Source: Oceanospirillaceae bacterium (GTDB lineage Bacteria; Pseudomonadota; Gammaproteobacteria; Pseudomonadales; Balneatricaceae). Taken from it: a stretch of 64,000 nt of DNA. The notes below the pieces were generated by a model. That model worked only from the letters and a program-made list of their open reading frames with translations, was not told the origin of the DNA and searched no databases. Shown piece by piece: positions 26,658-35,797 of this stretch; the first letter of the stretch is position 1, and the number at the start of each line of letters is the position of its first letter. A program made the position numbers and the translations under genes. The stretch spans positions 1-64,000 of the forward strand of contig JABSRB010000030.1 in NCBI GenBank assembly GCA_013215375.1. Direction: 5' to 3'.

Positions 26658-27680
26658 TTATTTCTCAAAATTAGCGCGATATTTCGCGACAGCATCATCT
26701 AAAAGGTCTGGCCATTGGCTTCCTATTTCGCTGACAATAAACTCTCTAACGGCAGGTTGTGCTAATGCTCTAAATTGAGCCTTTTGCTCGGGGCTTACCG
26801 ATGCAACCTCCATACCTTTAGCGGTTAAAATTTCTTGTGCATTTGCATCTTGAGCAGCAGTCATACCGCGATGTATAACCTTTGAAATAGCGACACATTG
26901 CTGAACTGCAGTTTGTTCCTTCTTTTCCAGACCTTGGAAAAAACTGTCATTCATTAGATAGGCGTGCCAACTAAATACATGGCCATCTAAAGAAGCATAT
27001 TTTTGATGCTGGTATAAAGAGGCATTGACGATGTTGGTAACCCCGTTCTCCTGGCCGTCAACAACCCCTTGCTGAAGAGCGCCGGGTAGCTCAGGCCATG
27101 AAACCGGTGTGGCAGAAGCGCCAAGGCTCTCGACAAGCTTTACCCAAACAGGGGCGGTCATGACACGTATCTTAAGTCCGACCATATCTTCTGGCGACGA
27201 AACAGGCCTAACATTGTTGGTAAAATTACGAACACCGTTGTCAGCCACTCCAAACATGCGTATGCCAATTTTCTTGCGCATATCCTCCGCCATCTTTTGG
27301 CCAAATTCACCATCCATTACAGACCAAGCCATTGCTTGGTCGTCAAACAGATAAGGCATCGCTAAAACAGAGAAAGGCTTGTAAGTGGTAGAGATTGGAC
27401 CGTCATGAATAGCCGCCATTTGCACAGTTCCAAGTTCTAGACCTTCCATAATAGCTGTGCCACCGCCCAGTTGAGAGGCAGGGTAAATCTGTACATCAAT
27501 GGAGCCACTGGTTTTGCCCTCAACACAACTTTCAAATGCGAGTGCAGCTGCATGCTTAGGAGAGCTGAGATCTGCAGATTGAAAATGTGCATATTTCAAT
27601 TCTTTTGCATGGGCAGCGGTTGCAGCTGCAAGGAGTGTTAGCGCTATTGTTGTATTTATTACTCTGGATATTTTTTTCAT
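26658..27680 (-). CDS. dctP: TRAP transporter periplasmic binding protein DctP
   Basis: 340 aa with a signal peptide (about 1-25, AHA). DctP fold: ELKYAHFQSADLSSPKHAAALAFES, IYPASQLGGGTAIMEGLELGTVQMAAI, and MVGLKIRVMTAPVWVKLVESLGASATPVSWPELPGALQQGVVDGQENGVTNI with the conserved Arg that clamps the substrate carboxylate. The ligand is therefore an organic or sugar acid. It lies 18 bp after dctM and 10 bp before the dehydrogenase. Confidence 0.94.
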   Translation of the reverse strand: MKKISRVINTTIALTLLAAATAAHAKELKYAHFQSADLSSPKHAAALAFESCVEGKTSGSIDVQIYPASQLGGGTAIMEGLELGTVQMAAIHDGPISTTYKPFSVLAMPYLFDDQAMAWSVMDGEFGQKMAEDMRKKIGIRMFGVADNGVRNFTNNVRPVSSPEDMVGLKIRVMTAPVWVKLVESLGASATPVSWPELPGALQQGVVDGQENGVTNIVNASLYQHQKYASLDGHVFSWHAYLMNDSFFQGLEKKEQTAVQQCVAISKVIHRGMTAAQDANAQEILTAKGMEVASVSPEQKAQFRALAQPAVREFIVSEIGSQWPDLLDDAVAKYRANFEK

Positions 27681-27698
27681 TTTTTTCTCCGTTTCATT

Positions 27699-28985
27699 TT
27701 AATGGCTATAACCCAAACTTTTGGGGATAAAGGTGCTGAGTTCTGGAATCAGAATGATCAGCAAAAGAACAACTATTTCAGCGAATAACAAAGGCAGTAT
27801 TGCTTTAAAAAGGCCTTCTAATTTTAGCTGCCCCACCGTTGCTATCACGAATAGTACCGGACCAACTGGGGGCGTAATCATGCCAATGGTAAGATTGAGG
27901 ATCAGCATCATTCCAAAATGTAGTGGGTCGATACCTGCACTGTAGGCTATGGGGCCAAGTATCGGTGTTAAAATAATTAATGCGGGAAGCGTGTCGATAA
28001 AAAAACCGCAAACGAGTGCAAAACCCGCCAAGATGAATAATATGGCGATTCTGTTTTCTGTAATGCCTTCAATAGTAGAGGCTAGTTGCTGCGGGATTTG
28101 CAGATAGGTTAATAGCCAGGCAAATATGGAAGCCATCGCTATAATCAGAAAAACAGATGAAGTAATTATCGCCGCTCTAACGAAGGCTAAATATATGGAT
28201 TTAAAGGTAAAAGCACGTTTAATTGTTCCCAAGATCAAAGCGTATCCAGAGGCGATGGCCCCCGCTTCTGTGGGTGTGAAGATGCCAAAGATGATACCGC
28301 CAAGAATAATGCCGGGCATAATCAGAGCCGGTACAGCGCTATAGAGTGCACAGAGTAATTCTGCTCTAGAGGCTCTAACGTCTCTACCTTTATACCCCGC
28401 TCGTTTTGACACTATATGATTGGTTATCGCCAGTGCTGCCCCCAGCAGTACACCGGGAATAATACCTGCCAAAAACAGACCTGCCACTGTTACTCCTGAT
28501 GTCGATATGGCGAATATTACCGCTAGAATTGAAGGTGGGATAATCGGGCCAATCGTTGCCGTCGCAGCAGACAAAGCGCCAGCATAGTATTTGTCGTAAC
28601 CTGCATTACGCATCATTTTCATGACAATTGCCGATGGCCCAGCAGCATCGGCCAATGCGGAGCCAGATATGCCCGCAAAGAGCATAGAGACCAAGACATT
28701 CACGTGCCCAAGCCCCCCTTTTAAATGCCCCACTAGCGCATTTGCAAATCCTAGTAGAGCGGCTGTTAACCCGCACGCGGTCATTAGTTCTGATGCTAAT
28801 ATAAAAAACGGCACCGCCATGAGTGGAAAACTATCTATACCATTAAAAAGCCTTTGAACAGCGACTAACGGGTTGATTGTTTCAAAAGAAAGAATAGTGG
28901 CCAGCCCCGCTATTCCCATGGTAAACGCGACAGGTATACCTAAAAAAAGAGTGATAAAGAAAAGTATAATTAGAGACTTAGCCAT
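27699..28985 (-). CDS. dctM: TRAP transporter large permease DctM
   Basis: 428 aa, about 12 membrane helices, starting with FFITLFLGIPVAFTMGIAGL. Family motifs include FFILASELMTACGL, FAGISGSALADAAGPSAI, IPPSILAVIFAISTS and LTIGMITPPVGPVLFV. It is the ion-coupled translocation subunit of the TRAP system. It overlaps the dctQ stop by one base (TAATG), so expression is tightly coupled. Confidence 0.95.
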   Translation of the reverse strand: MAKSLIILFFITLFLGIPVAFTMGIAGLATILSFETINPLVAVQRLFNGIDSFPLMAVPFFILASELMTACGLTAALLGFANALVGHLKGGLGHVNVLVSMLFAGISGSALADAAGPSAIVMKMMRNAGYDKYYAGALSAATATIGPIIPPSILAVIFAISTSGVTVAGLFLAGIIPGVLLGAALAITNHIVSKRAGYKGRDVRASRAELLCALYSAVPALIMPGIILGGIIFGIFTPTEAGAIASGYALILGTIKRAFTFKSIYLAFVRAAIITSSVFLIIAMASIFAWLLTYLQIPQQLASTIEGITENRIAILFILAGFALVCGFFIDTLPALIILTPILGPIAYSAGIDPLHFGMMLILNLTIGMITPPVGPVLFVIATVGQLKLEGLFKAILPLLFAEIVVLLLIILIPELSTFIPKSLGYSH

Positions 28986-29491
28986 TATTTAGCACCCAAT
29001 TCTTTAGTTTTTTGGGATTCAAACTCGAACTCAAAGCGAGTAAATCGTCGCGCGAAGAAAGCGAGTTGTACTAAAAAAATAAAACAGCCAAATGGTATGG
29101 CCATGTATGGAATTCCCCTCGACATGCCCGTTGCCATGGTTTCCTTGTTCCACCCAAACTGTACAAATTTAATACCGAGCCAGGTCATGACTAACATGAA
29201 TGTAAACATGGTGATGACAATCAGCCATCTTAGGACAAGTTGAATTTTCGTTGGAAGGAGGTCGGGAAAAAGAGTAATAGCAACTAGGCGGCCCTCTCTA
29301 AGGGCAAGACCAGATGCGGAAAAGGCGCTCAAGATCATTAAGTGTCTGGCTGCTTCTTCCGCCCAAGATAGAGAATAGTTAAAGCCATAGCGCCCTACGA
29401 CATTGACGATGACTATCAAGAACACGATGGCAAGAAGGCTCGCTACAAATATTCTATTGATCAAAACGAAATAGCTTTCTATGTTTTTCAC
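28985..29491 (-). CDS. dctQ: TRAP transporter small permease DctQ
   Basis: 168 aa, four membrane helices, with RYGFNYSLSWAEEAARHLMI as the typical DctQ core and a GLALREGRLVAI loop. It pairs with DctM. It is the first gene of the nine-gene operon. The ATG at 29491 follows AGGTACACC, and the promoter must lie between here and the GntR gene, next to a perfect palindrome. Confidence 0.94.
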   Translation of the reverse strand: MKNIESYFVLINRIFVASLLAIVFLIVIVNVVGRYGFNYSLSWAEEAARHLMILSAFSASGLALREGRLVAITLFPDLLPTKIQLVLRWLIVITMFTFMLVMTWLGIKFVQFGWNKETMATGMSRGIPYMAIPFGCFIFLVQLAFFARRFTRFEFEFESQKTKELGAK

Positions 29492-29527
29492 GGTGTACCT
29501 TTTAGGTTGTTTTTGTTGTAAATATAT

Positions 29528-29548
29528 ACTGGCATACAGTATGCCAGT
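29528..29548. promoter_or_regulatory. candidate GntR/FCD operator
   Basis: Perfect 21-bp palindrome ACTGGCATAC-A-GTATGCCAGT in the 129-bp gap between divergent dctQ and the GntR gene. FCD-type GntR proteins bind short dyads of this kind, so it is the probable operator for both promoters. Confidence 0.75.
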
Positions 29549-29620
29549 TGGTCAAGTGTAATTAAATAGTATATAATTCAGCTTATTATTAGAAGAGTAT
29601 TGAATAATGGGGAAGGGTGA

Positions 29621-30280
29621 ATGAGCCAGATCGAAAGGACTAAGTCTCTGACTGAACAAGTGACAGAGAAGTTGGAGCAATTAATTATTGAAGGTGGGCT
29701 TGATTTGGGCTGCAAGATTTCAGAAGTAAAAATTGCAAAACAATTTCAAGTAAGCCGCACACCGGTACGAGAGGCTATCAACAGACTTGAAACAGAGGGG
29801 CTGGTCACAGTGGTTCCTCAAAGAGGAACGTTCGTCTTCAGTCTTGCCCCTAATGAATTAGCGCAATTGTGTGATGCACGTACCTGTTTAGAGACAGCAG
29901 CTCTGACATCGGCTATACAAACGAATCCTGATTTATTAGAGAGAGATATGGAGGAGTGCACAAATGCAATGACGGTGGCGAGGGACAACCATGATGATTC
30001 AGAATATCTCAGGTTAGATTCTATCTTCCATCAATTAATGTTTGATTGTTCAGGGAATCGTTTTCTCAATGACGCTTATCAAACTATTTCCCAAAAAATG
30101 TCTGCTATTAGAAATAGGCTTGGTCGTCATCCCGATCATATGTTAAAAAGTTATCGGGAACATTTAAATATATTAACTGCTGTTAAAGATAGAAATATTG
30201 ATCTTGCTCTCAGTACTCTCAGGTCGCATATTGATAGAAAAGAAGGGACTTATTGGTCTATGGAAACAAAAGATAAATAA
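29621..30280 (+). CDS. GntR/FCD-family regulator of the TRAP operon
   Basis: 219 aa. The winged HTH (about 8-72) contains ISEVKIAKQFQVSRTPVREAINRLETEGLVTVVPQRGTFVF. The FCD effector domain (about 80-210) has DARTCLETAALTSAIQ, the metal-binding DSIFHQLMFDCSGN and a distal SYREHLNILTAV with the remaining His ligand, and ALSTLRSHIDR. FCD members sense organic and sugar acids, which fits the divergent catabolic operon. It probably represses the operon through the palindrome at 29528 and is relieved by a pathway intermediate. Confidence 0.93.
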   Translation: MSQIERTKSLTEQVTEKLEQLIIEGGLDLGCKISEVKIAKQFQVSRTPVREAINRLETEGLVTVVPQRGTFVFSLAPNELAQLCDARTCLETAALTSAIQTNPDLLERDMEECTNAMTVARDNHDDSEYLRLDSIFHQLMFDCSGNRFLNDAYQTISQKMSAIRNRLGRHPDHMLKSYREHLNILTAVKDRNIDLALSTLRSHIDRKEGTYWSMETKDK

Positions 30281-30382
30281 AAAATAGTATCTAATGCGTA
30301 TAAGTTATGACCGCCAGATCAGAAGGCACAGCAAAGTGCTCGTAAAGACTGCATAGGTCTGGCGCTGTTAGCGCCAGCATCA

Positions 30383-31680
30383 TTACAACAGCTTTTGCCC
30401 CGCTTTACGCAGTCCCAGATAATATTCTTCCATGGCCTCTATAAATGAATTATCACGCGGCCAAAAAGGTGAGAAATCGCCACCCTTCTTAATTAATAAT
30501 GCGGGAATAATGGTGTTATCTACGCTGTTGTTTGGCAGAGAAGAAGGTTTAACCGCTTCACCTTGCCAAAATTTTCTAAGGTCTACCTGTGCTGCTAGCT
30601 GCACTTTTTGCGGCCGGGTAAAATAACTGCTTTGTATGGGGGGGTAAGCTGCTGTTGCAGCGATTGCAATAAAGCCCTACCCAAATCAGATTTGACCAAC
30701 TGGCTGTGCAACTGCTTTCGGGAGAGCCCGCGCAGCTGAAACAACAAAAACGGGTTCTGATCTAACAGCTCGGCTAGGCGGTACAGAACCCCGGCAATAT
30801 GCTTGCAGGGCACTCTATTATCAGGGCAGGAACAACTCATATTAAAATCGCGGTAACTGCTGGGCAGCAGAGTCAATCCCACTTCTTTAAAAGGTTGTTC
30901 GATATCGTCCGGCATTTCATTCATCATCAGTTTGCAGACCGAGCCGGCGTTCTCGACAATGCTCAGCACGACTTTGTCACAATCTTGGATCGATATTTGC
31001 ATGAGTGACAAATGGGTCGTTAAAGTAGGTTCTTTAGTCACACTATAATAAAAATTGATGTTGCCGCGATAGGCCCGGCCCCTGGTCAATCGGCCTGTGT
31101 GGGTGAATGTCTTCACTGCATCAAATAACTTAGCATTTCGGCGAATCAAACTGTAAGAGGTAATTAGCATGTCAGTGGCGTTGCATAAAGCGTTAAACTG
31201 AGCAATATCTGTTAAGCGATTTCTACCGTGGTGAATCGCAGTGGTGAGCTGGGGCAAACTTATCGACTTCTTTTTGCCCGTTGCCCATTACAGAAGTAGC
31301 TGCAATCAACAGCGTCGGCCCGCTGCGCTGATCGTGGTCATTCACCATATTGGCGATAACCTGAATGGTTTTACCTAAACCCATGTCATCGGCTAGGCAG
31401 CCATTCAGACCTAACTATTCAAGGTAGCGAAGCCAGGAAACACCGCGTTTTTGATCCTCGCGCAAGTTGGCATTCAGCGCTTTGATATCATCAATGGCTT
31501 CAAGGTGAGCATTATCGCCAGCGAATCGTTGTGATCGAGCTCAAAAACATCAGCTTGCTCTGAGAGCATCTTGATTAAATCAGCCATTGACAGCTGGGGT
31601 GTATCATCCCATGTTGCTGCCAAAACGCCAGCATATGGGCCACTAATCGATGGCGGTGCACGATAAGTAAAAAACTATAG
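30383..31680 (-). pseudogene. decayed SNF2 helicase / SWIM zinc-finger locus
   Basis: On the minus strand, from right to left, one finds SNF2 pieces (ALNANLREDQKRGVSWLRYLE, then an in-frame TAG, then GLNGCLADDMGLGKTIQVI with an intact Walker A, then TSVMGNGQKEVDKFAP). A frame change is followed by IHHGRNRL and LITSYSLIRRN. There the sequence jumps to an SWIM protein: GRLTRGRAYRGNINFYY, then CSCPDNRVPCKHIAGVLYRL (CxCx-nCxH). A further frameshift near 30600 separates the C-terminal VPALLIKK-like part (IIPALLIKKGGDFSPFW). Two genes that are neighbours in other bacteria seem joined by a deletion and then inactivated. The boundary near 31680 is approximate. Confidence 0.78.
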
Positions 31681-31787
31681 GCTAAATACTGCGGCTGTCT
31701 AATCTAGTCATGGAGAGATAAAACGGGAAAGTGACTGCTTCAATGAATGCTTTTTGTATAAAATTATTACAGCCAATGGCTGGTGTC

Positions 31788-32675
31788 CTAGCTCTCTGCT
31801 ATTTTTACTATAGGTTGCTCTTTTACCTGCTTAATAAACAATGCCAGCACAATAAGCGCCATGGCGGTCATTTCCAGTTGGCTTAGGTTATCGCCTAATA
31901 ATACTGCGCCTGTGAGTAATGCCACGACTAACTCTAGCGATCCTATCAAAGCGTTTTTATCCACATTTGATTTGGGTGCTCCTATCATAAATAGCACTTG
32001 AGGGATGGCGGCCGCGAATAAAGCGATGCCTATCAATGAGGCAAAGCCTAACGGGGATACCGGTAATACTTGGGCGGGTGCTACCCAGATCGCGATCGGT
32101 AGTAGAATTATTATATGGCCGATAGTGATCCAGGCCATACGGTTGGTGGTGGGGATCTTTTTTCTAGGGTTCGATAAATACTGAACTTGAGTGGCGACCA
32201 CTAAGGGCGCTAAAAAACAGCTGGCCAGGGTAAACCATAGGTCGGCAGAAATCGCTTGCGGGTTGACCGTCAATGAGGCGGCAATAGCCACTAGCGCAGC
32301 TGAAATCAACGCATTGTGTGAAGGTGTTTTTTTGTACACTGCCCAACCAATCAATACGCTGAAAACGGGATAGGTATAATAAATTAAGATGGCGGTTGCG
32401 GCAGGGAGCACTTGCAGCGCATGAAAAAAGCTATAAATAGCAATGCCACTGGCGACGCCCAATATTAACGTTCGCAAAGCTTCTGTTCTGTTTTCTTTAG
32501 GGGTACGCAGGAAAAAAGTAAAAAATATAGCGGGAATAATAAAGCGATACAAGCTCACCATCTCGGCGCCAAGTCCTTCCTGAAATAACAGCTGCCCAAA
32601 AAAAGGGTTAAGTCCGTAAAAAAAAGCGGCACTTAATACTAAATACTGGCCACTATTGTTGGAAGCACTGTTCAC
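31788..32675 (-). CDS. EamA/DMT-family transporter
   Basis: 295 aa, ten predicted membrane helices in two EamA repeats: YLVLSAAFFYGLNPFFGQLLF in the first, and TLASCFLAPLVVATQ onward, with ALIGSLELVVALLTGAVLLGD, in the second. The GSLELVVALL pattern is typical of drug/metabolite exporters. The substrate is unknown. It is divergent from a LysR gene, the usual arrangement for a LysR-controlled exporter. Confidence 0.9.
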   Translation of the reverse strand: MNSASNNSGQYLVLSAAFFYGLNPFFGQLLFQEGLGAEMVSLYRFIIPAIFFTFFLRTPKENRTEALRTLILGVASGIAIYSFFHALQVLPAATAILIYYTYPVFSVLIGWAVYKKTPSHNALISAALVAIAASLTVNPQAISADLWFTLASCFLAPLVVATQVQYLSNPRKKIPTTNRMAWITIGHIIILLPIAIWVAPAQVLPVSPLGFASLIGIALFAAAIPQVLFMIGAPKSNVDKNALIGSLELVVALLTGAVLLGDNLSQLEMTAMALIVLALFIKQVKEQPIVKIAES

Positions 32676-32737
32676 ATCTTTATCACTCAGAGGGTTATAG
32701 GGTCGAAAAATTCTAAACTCGATAGTCGAATTGTGAA

Positions 32738-32798
32738 TAATAGTGTGCTTTTGATTAGAAAAATAATGAATAATTCTAGTTATTGATTAATAGTGTGC
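32738..32798. promoter_or_regulatory. paired direct repeats between eamA-like and lysR genes
   Basis: TAATAGTGTGC occurs twice (ending 32748 and 32798), 50 bp apart on the same strand, in the divergent promoter gap. Spacing of about five helical turns suits two LysR dimers. Inferred operator. Confidence 0.4.
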
Positions 32799-32843
32799 AT
32801 GTGTTGATGAGGATTTTTGCTTTGAATATGACGAAGGTAATGG

Positions 32844-33737
32844 ATGAAACTGGATATAAAACACTGGGCTATGCTTAAAGCCATTGGTGAAACAGGTACT
32901 TTAAGGCAGGCAGCCTATACTTTAGGTATTACTCAGTCTGCATTGAGTCATCGACTCGCCGAGGCTGAAAGACGTTTGGGTGGTTTGTTGTTTGTCAGAG
33001 AGGGGCGCAAGCTGCGTGAGACTGCTGCAGGGCGCGCTATGACACAGACGGCCAACCAAATAATCCCCATTTTACAGCGCGCTGAACTGGATTTTGAACA
33101 GGCAGCGGATAATGAAATTACGGTGGTGCGCTTTGGTGTCGCCGCTTATAGTTGTTATCACTGGCTGCCTGCATTTTTAGCGAAAATGTCGAAAATTGAA
33201 CCTGGTTTACAGTTGGAGCTGGTGGCCTCCGCCACGCAAAATCCGCTGCGTAATCTTCAGGAGGGCACTGTGGACGTAGTGTTGGCACCTGGCTATTTTG
33301 CAGCGCCAGGTATTGAGTCAATTCCGGTGTTTCAGGATGAGTTAGTGTTCGTGACAAATGTGAAGCATAAGCTTGCGGGTAAAAAGTTTATTGAAGCTGA
33401 GGATTTAGCAGGCGAGGATTATTTAACCTATAGCAAAACGGCACAGCCAGGGTTTGAGTATGAGCGATTTATTCGCCCCTCTGGAGTAGTGCCCCACTTA
33501 GTTACCGTTGTTGAAGTAACAGATGCCATTGTAGAGCTAATTGCCTCGGGTTTTGGCGTGAGTATTCTCTCCAAATGGGCAGTGCAATCAGCGATTAAAA
33601 ATAACAGTGTGGCGGTGATGAAGGTAAGTGCCGAGAGCTTAGATCTGGAATGGTCAGCGTTGATTCGCACTAGCGAGCCGTCCTCCTCTACCGCCAGAAT
33701 TTTATCCGCTAGGTTGGCCCAATGGTTTCAATCTTAG
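32844..33737 (+). CDS. LysR-family regulator (MetR-like)
   Basis: 297 aa. The HTH is MLKAIGETGTLRQAAYTLGITQSALSHRLAEAERRLGG, followed by the linker RAMTQTANQIIPILQRAE. The effector domain spans about 92-295. The N-terminus and the ITQSALSHRL recognition helix resemble MetR-type regulators. It probably controls the divergent EamA transporter; a link to methionine is not shown by the sequence. Confidence 0.9.
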   Translation: MKLDIKHWAMLKAIGETGTLRQAAYTLGITQSALSHRLAEAERRLGGLLFVREGRKLRETAAGRAMTQTANQIIPILQRAELDFEQAADNEITVVRFGVAAYSCYHWLPAFLAKMSKIEPGLQLELVASATQNPLRNLQEGTVDVVLAPGYFAAPGIESIPVFQDELVFVTNVKHKLAGKKFIEAEDLAGEDYLTYSKTAQPGFEYERFIRPSGVVPHLVTVVEVTDAIVELIASGFGVSILSKWAVQSAIKNNSVAVMKVSAESLDLEWSALIRTSEPSSSTARILSARLAQWFQS

Positions 33738-33797
33738 TGCTTTTATTGATTAATGGAGCATTGCTACAAACAATGCTATTGGCCACAGGGGGGTAAA

Positions 33798-34493
33798 GTG
33801 AAGGAATCAGATTTATATACACCGGTAAAAAACTTTTTTCAGGCACTTGGCTATGAAGTGAAAGGCGAGGTCAAAGACTGCGATTTGCTCGCCGTTAAAG
33901 CGGATTATCCCCCTTTGATTGTCGAGCTAAAATTGACTTTTTCACTGGAGTTAGTCCTGCAAGGTGTCAACAGGCAAGCGCTTAGTGATGATGTTTATCT
34001 CGCGATAGCGGTAGGTGAAACAGCAGCAAAGCGACGAAACTGGCGCAACAGACAGTCGGCTTGTCAAAAGTTGTGTCGCCGTTTAGGTTTGGGTTTATTG
34101 TTGGTACAGGCCAACGCTGAAGATCAACAAGTACAAATAATCCTAGATCCCGCGCAGTACTCCCCACGAAAAAATAAAGGCAGGCAAACTAAGTTGTTAA
34201 AAGAGTTTAATAGCAGAGTGGGGGACCCTAATATGGGAGGGGTGAATAAAACAAAAATTGTCACCGCCTATCGTCAAGCAGCGCTTAAATGCGCACAGCT
34301 GCTGCTAAAAAAAGACGCTATGTCTGTTAAAGAGATACGCGAGCAAGCCGCGGTGACAAACGCCGCGGCGATATTGCAAAAAAATTATTACGGTTGGTTC
34401 GAACGGGTTGCGAGGGGAGTCTATTGCTTAACGGTAAAAGGGCATAATGAGATGCAGCTCACTGTCAGTAAACCTAGGAGTCTGTCGGACTAA
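33798..34493 (+). CDS. DUF2161 family protein, PD-(D/E)XK nuclease-like
   Basis: 231 aa. The N-terminal KESDLYTPVKNFFQALGYEVKGEVKDCDLLAVKADYPPLIVELKLTFS carries the E...D-x(n)-ELK arrangement of PD-(D/E)XK nucleases. The C-terminal half (about 160-220) looks like a winged helix. The function of the family is unknown. GTG 33798 is preferred because AGGGGGG precedes it and homologues start there; ATG 33753 is the alternative. The last codons and stop are inside the family B repeat at 34475. Confidence 0.82.
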   Translation: MKESDLYTPVKNFFQALGYEVKGEVKDCDLLAVKADYPPLIVELKLTFSLELVLQGVNRQALSDDVYLAIAVGETAAKRRNWRNRQSACQKLCRRLGLGLLLVQANAEDQQVQIILDPAQYSPRKNKGRQTKLLKEFNSRVGDPNMGGVNKTKIVTAYRQAALKCAQLLLKKDAMSVKEIREQAAVTNAAAILQKNYYGWFERVARGVYCLTVKGHNEMQLTVSKPRSLSD

Positions 34494-34639
34494 ACACTAA
34501 TCTACTGCGAAAAATCAGAATTTGGCTATATTACCTGTTATTTCTCGTTAAATAGCACGCTATTCGCCTCAAAAGAACAGAAAATATGTCTCAAATCTAT
34601 TTTTTCTCGCTACGATCGGTAAAGCCCGACAGGCTCCTA
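34475..34639 (+). repeat. family B palindromic repeat, full copy (left of a pair)
   Basis: 165 bp with ends TAGGAGTCTGTCGG and CCGACAGGCTCCTA. It overlaps the stop codon of the DUF2161 gene. It is the reverse-oriented relative of the adjacent copy at 34638: CTATTCGCCTCAAA here pairs with TTTGAGGCGAATAG there. Confidence 0.85.
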
Positions 34640-34801
34640 GGAGGCTGACCGAGAATAGCGATTGTAGCGAGAGCGAGTCTGTTTCTGGAAAAATTAGCGG
34701 TGATTTGAGGCGAATAGCGAGCTATTCAACGATAATCAGCGTTAAATTTAACGAAACAGACTAGTTCGCAGTAGATCAGTCTGTTCTCGGTCAGCCTCCT
34801 A
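34638..34801 (-). repeat. family B palindromic repeat, full copy (right of a pair)
   Basis: 164 bp with terminal repeats TAGGAGGCTGACCGAGAA and TTCTCGGTCAGCCTCCTA (perfect). The inner sequence TCGCAGTAGATCAGT mirrors ACTAATCTACTGCGA of the left copy. The two copies meet at CTCCTAGGAG and together form a 327-bp inverted repeat. Confidence 0.85.
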
Positions 34802-34884
34802 CAGGCATAAGATAATAGTTATATGCCCCTCTCGTTATTTTAGTTCTCGTTGTAGAGTGATTTAATAACAGGGCTAAGGCTTAC

Positions 34885-35652
34885 TTAAGTTCTGCCAGCC
34901 ATAACACCGCCATCGACATCCCAAATTGCACCGGTCACCCAAGCGCTCTCTGGCGATAATAAAAATGAGATGACGTTAGCGACATCTAAAGGTTCGCCAA
35001 TGCGCCCTGATGGGTGCATTGCATTGAATGTGCTTAGGGTTGCATCAATCTGCTCTTTTGGAATAAAGCTCTCATAGACGGGAGTACGCACCACTGCAGG
35101 CGAAACTGCATTGACACGGATATTACTCTCAGCAAGCTCGATCGCAAGATGCTGGGTTAGGGCATGCATGCCTGCTTTTGCCATAGAATATGCCGAGGAA
35201 GGAGTTGCCTTGATTGCTTGCTTTGCCCACATAGAGCCAATGTTTACCACTGATCCCGAATCATTTTTCTGCATGTTTTTGATCACGGCTTGAGTAATAA
35301 AAAACAACGCTTTATTTAAATCGTGATAGATATCAAAGTCTGCATGGTTATGCTCAATGAATGCCTTGGGCATAAAGCAGCCTGCGGCGTTAACCAAGTA
35401 TTTAATGTGGCGGGTCTCCCGTTCAATTTTTTCCTCTAATGCTTGTCTATCATCAGCTTGGTATAAGTCTGCTTGATGAATTTCTAGGTTTCCTAAATGT
35501 TTGAGTTGATGCTCAGCTGAGGATAAGTGCCCTGATGAGCGACCGATGATACAGACACTGATGCCCTTTTCTAAAAGCAGTTGGGCCGTTGCCAGCCCTA
35601 TGCCGCTACTACCACCAACAATATAGGCGATTTCATTATTTTTCTGTGACAT
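34885..35652 (-). CDS. SDR-family oxidoreductase
   Basis: 255 aa classical SDR. The coenzyme loop is [17 protein letters not shown], the middle motif is [13 protein letters not shown], and the active site is [25 protein letters not shown]. The C-terminus is [20 protein letters not shown]. The substrate is unknown. It is divergent from an HxlR regulator that probably responds to the same electrophile or quinone. Confidence 0.9.
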   Translation of the reverse strand: MSQKNNEIAYIVGGSSGIGLATAQLLLEKGISVCIIGRSSGHLSSAEHQLKHLGNLEIHQADLYQADDRQALEEKIERETRHIKYLVNAAGCFMPKAFIEHNHADFDIYHDLNKALFFITQAVIKNMQKNDSGSVVNIGSMWAKQAIKATPSSAYSMAKAGMHALTQHLAIELAESNIRVNAVSPAVVRTPVYESFIPKEQIDATLSTFNAMHPSGRIGEPLDVANVISFLLSPESAWVTGAIWDVDGGVMAGRT

Positions 35653-35751
35653 GATATGACTCCAAGAGGTTATAGATTTTTATGGTAATAAATAACAAAG
35701 CAGTCTTTGCTTTGTCTTGTGACAACAATCTACAAAGTTGCTACCTATTTG

Positions 35752-35767
35752 AAAAGTGGGTACTTTT
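35752..35767. promoter_or_regulatory. candidate HxlR operator
   Basis: AAAAGT-GGGT-ACTTTT dyad in the gap between the divergent SDR and HxlR genes, followed by a second GGTACTT half-site at about 35777. Inferred. Confidence 0.4.
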
Positions 35768-35797
35768 TTGTATGGTAGGTACTTAAAGGTAACAATT

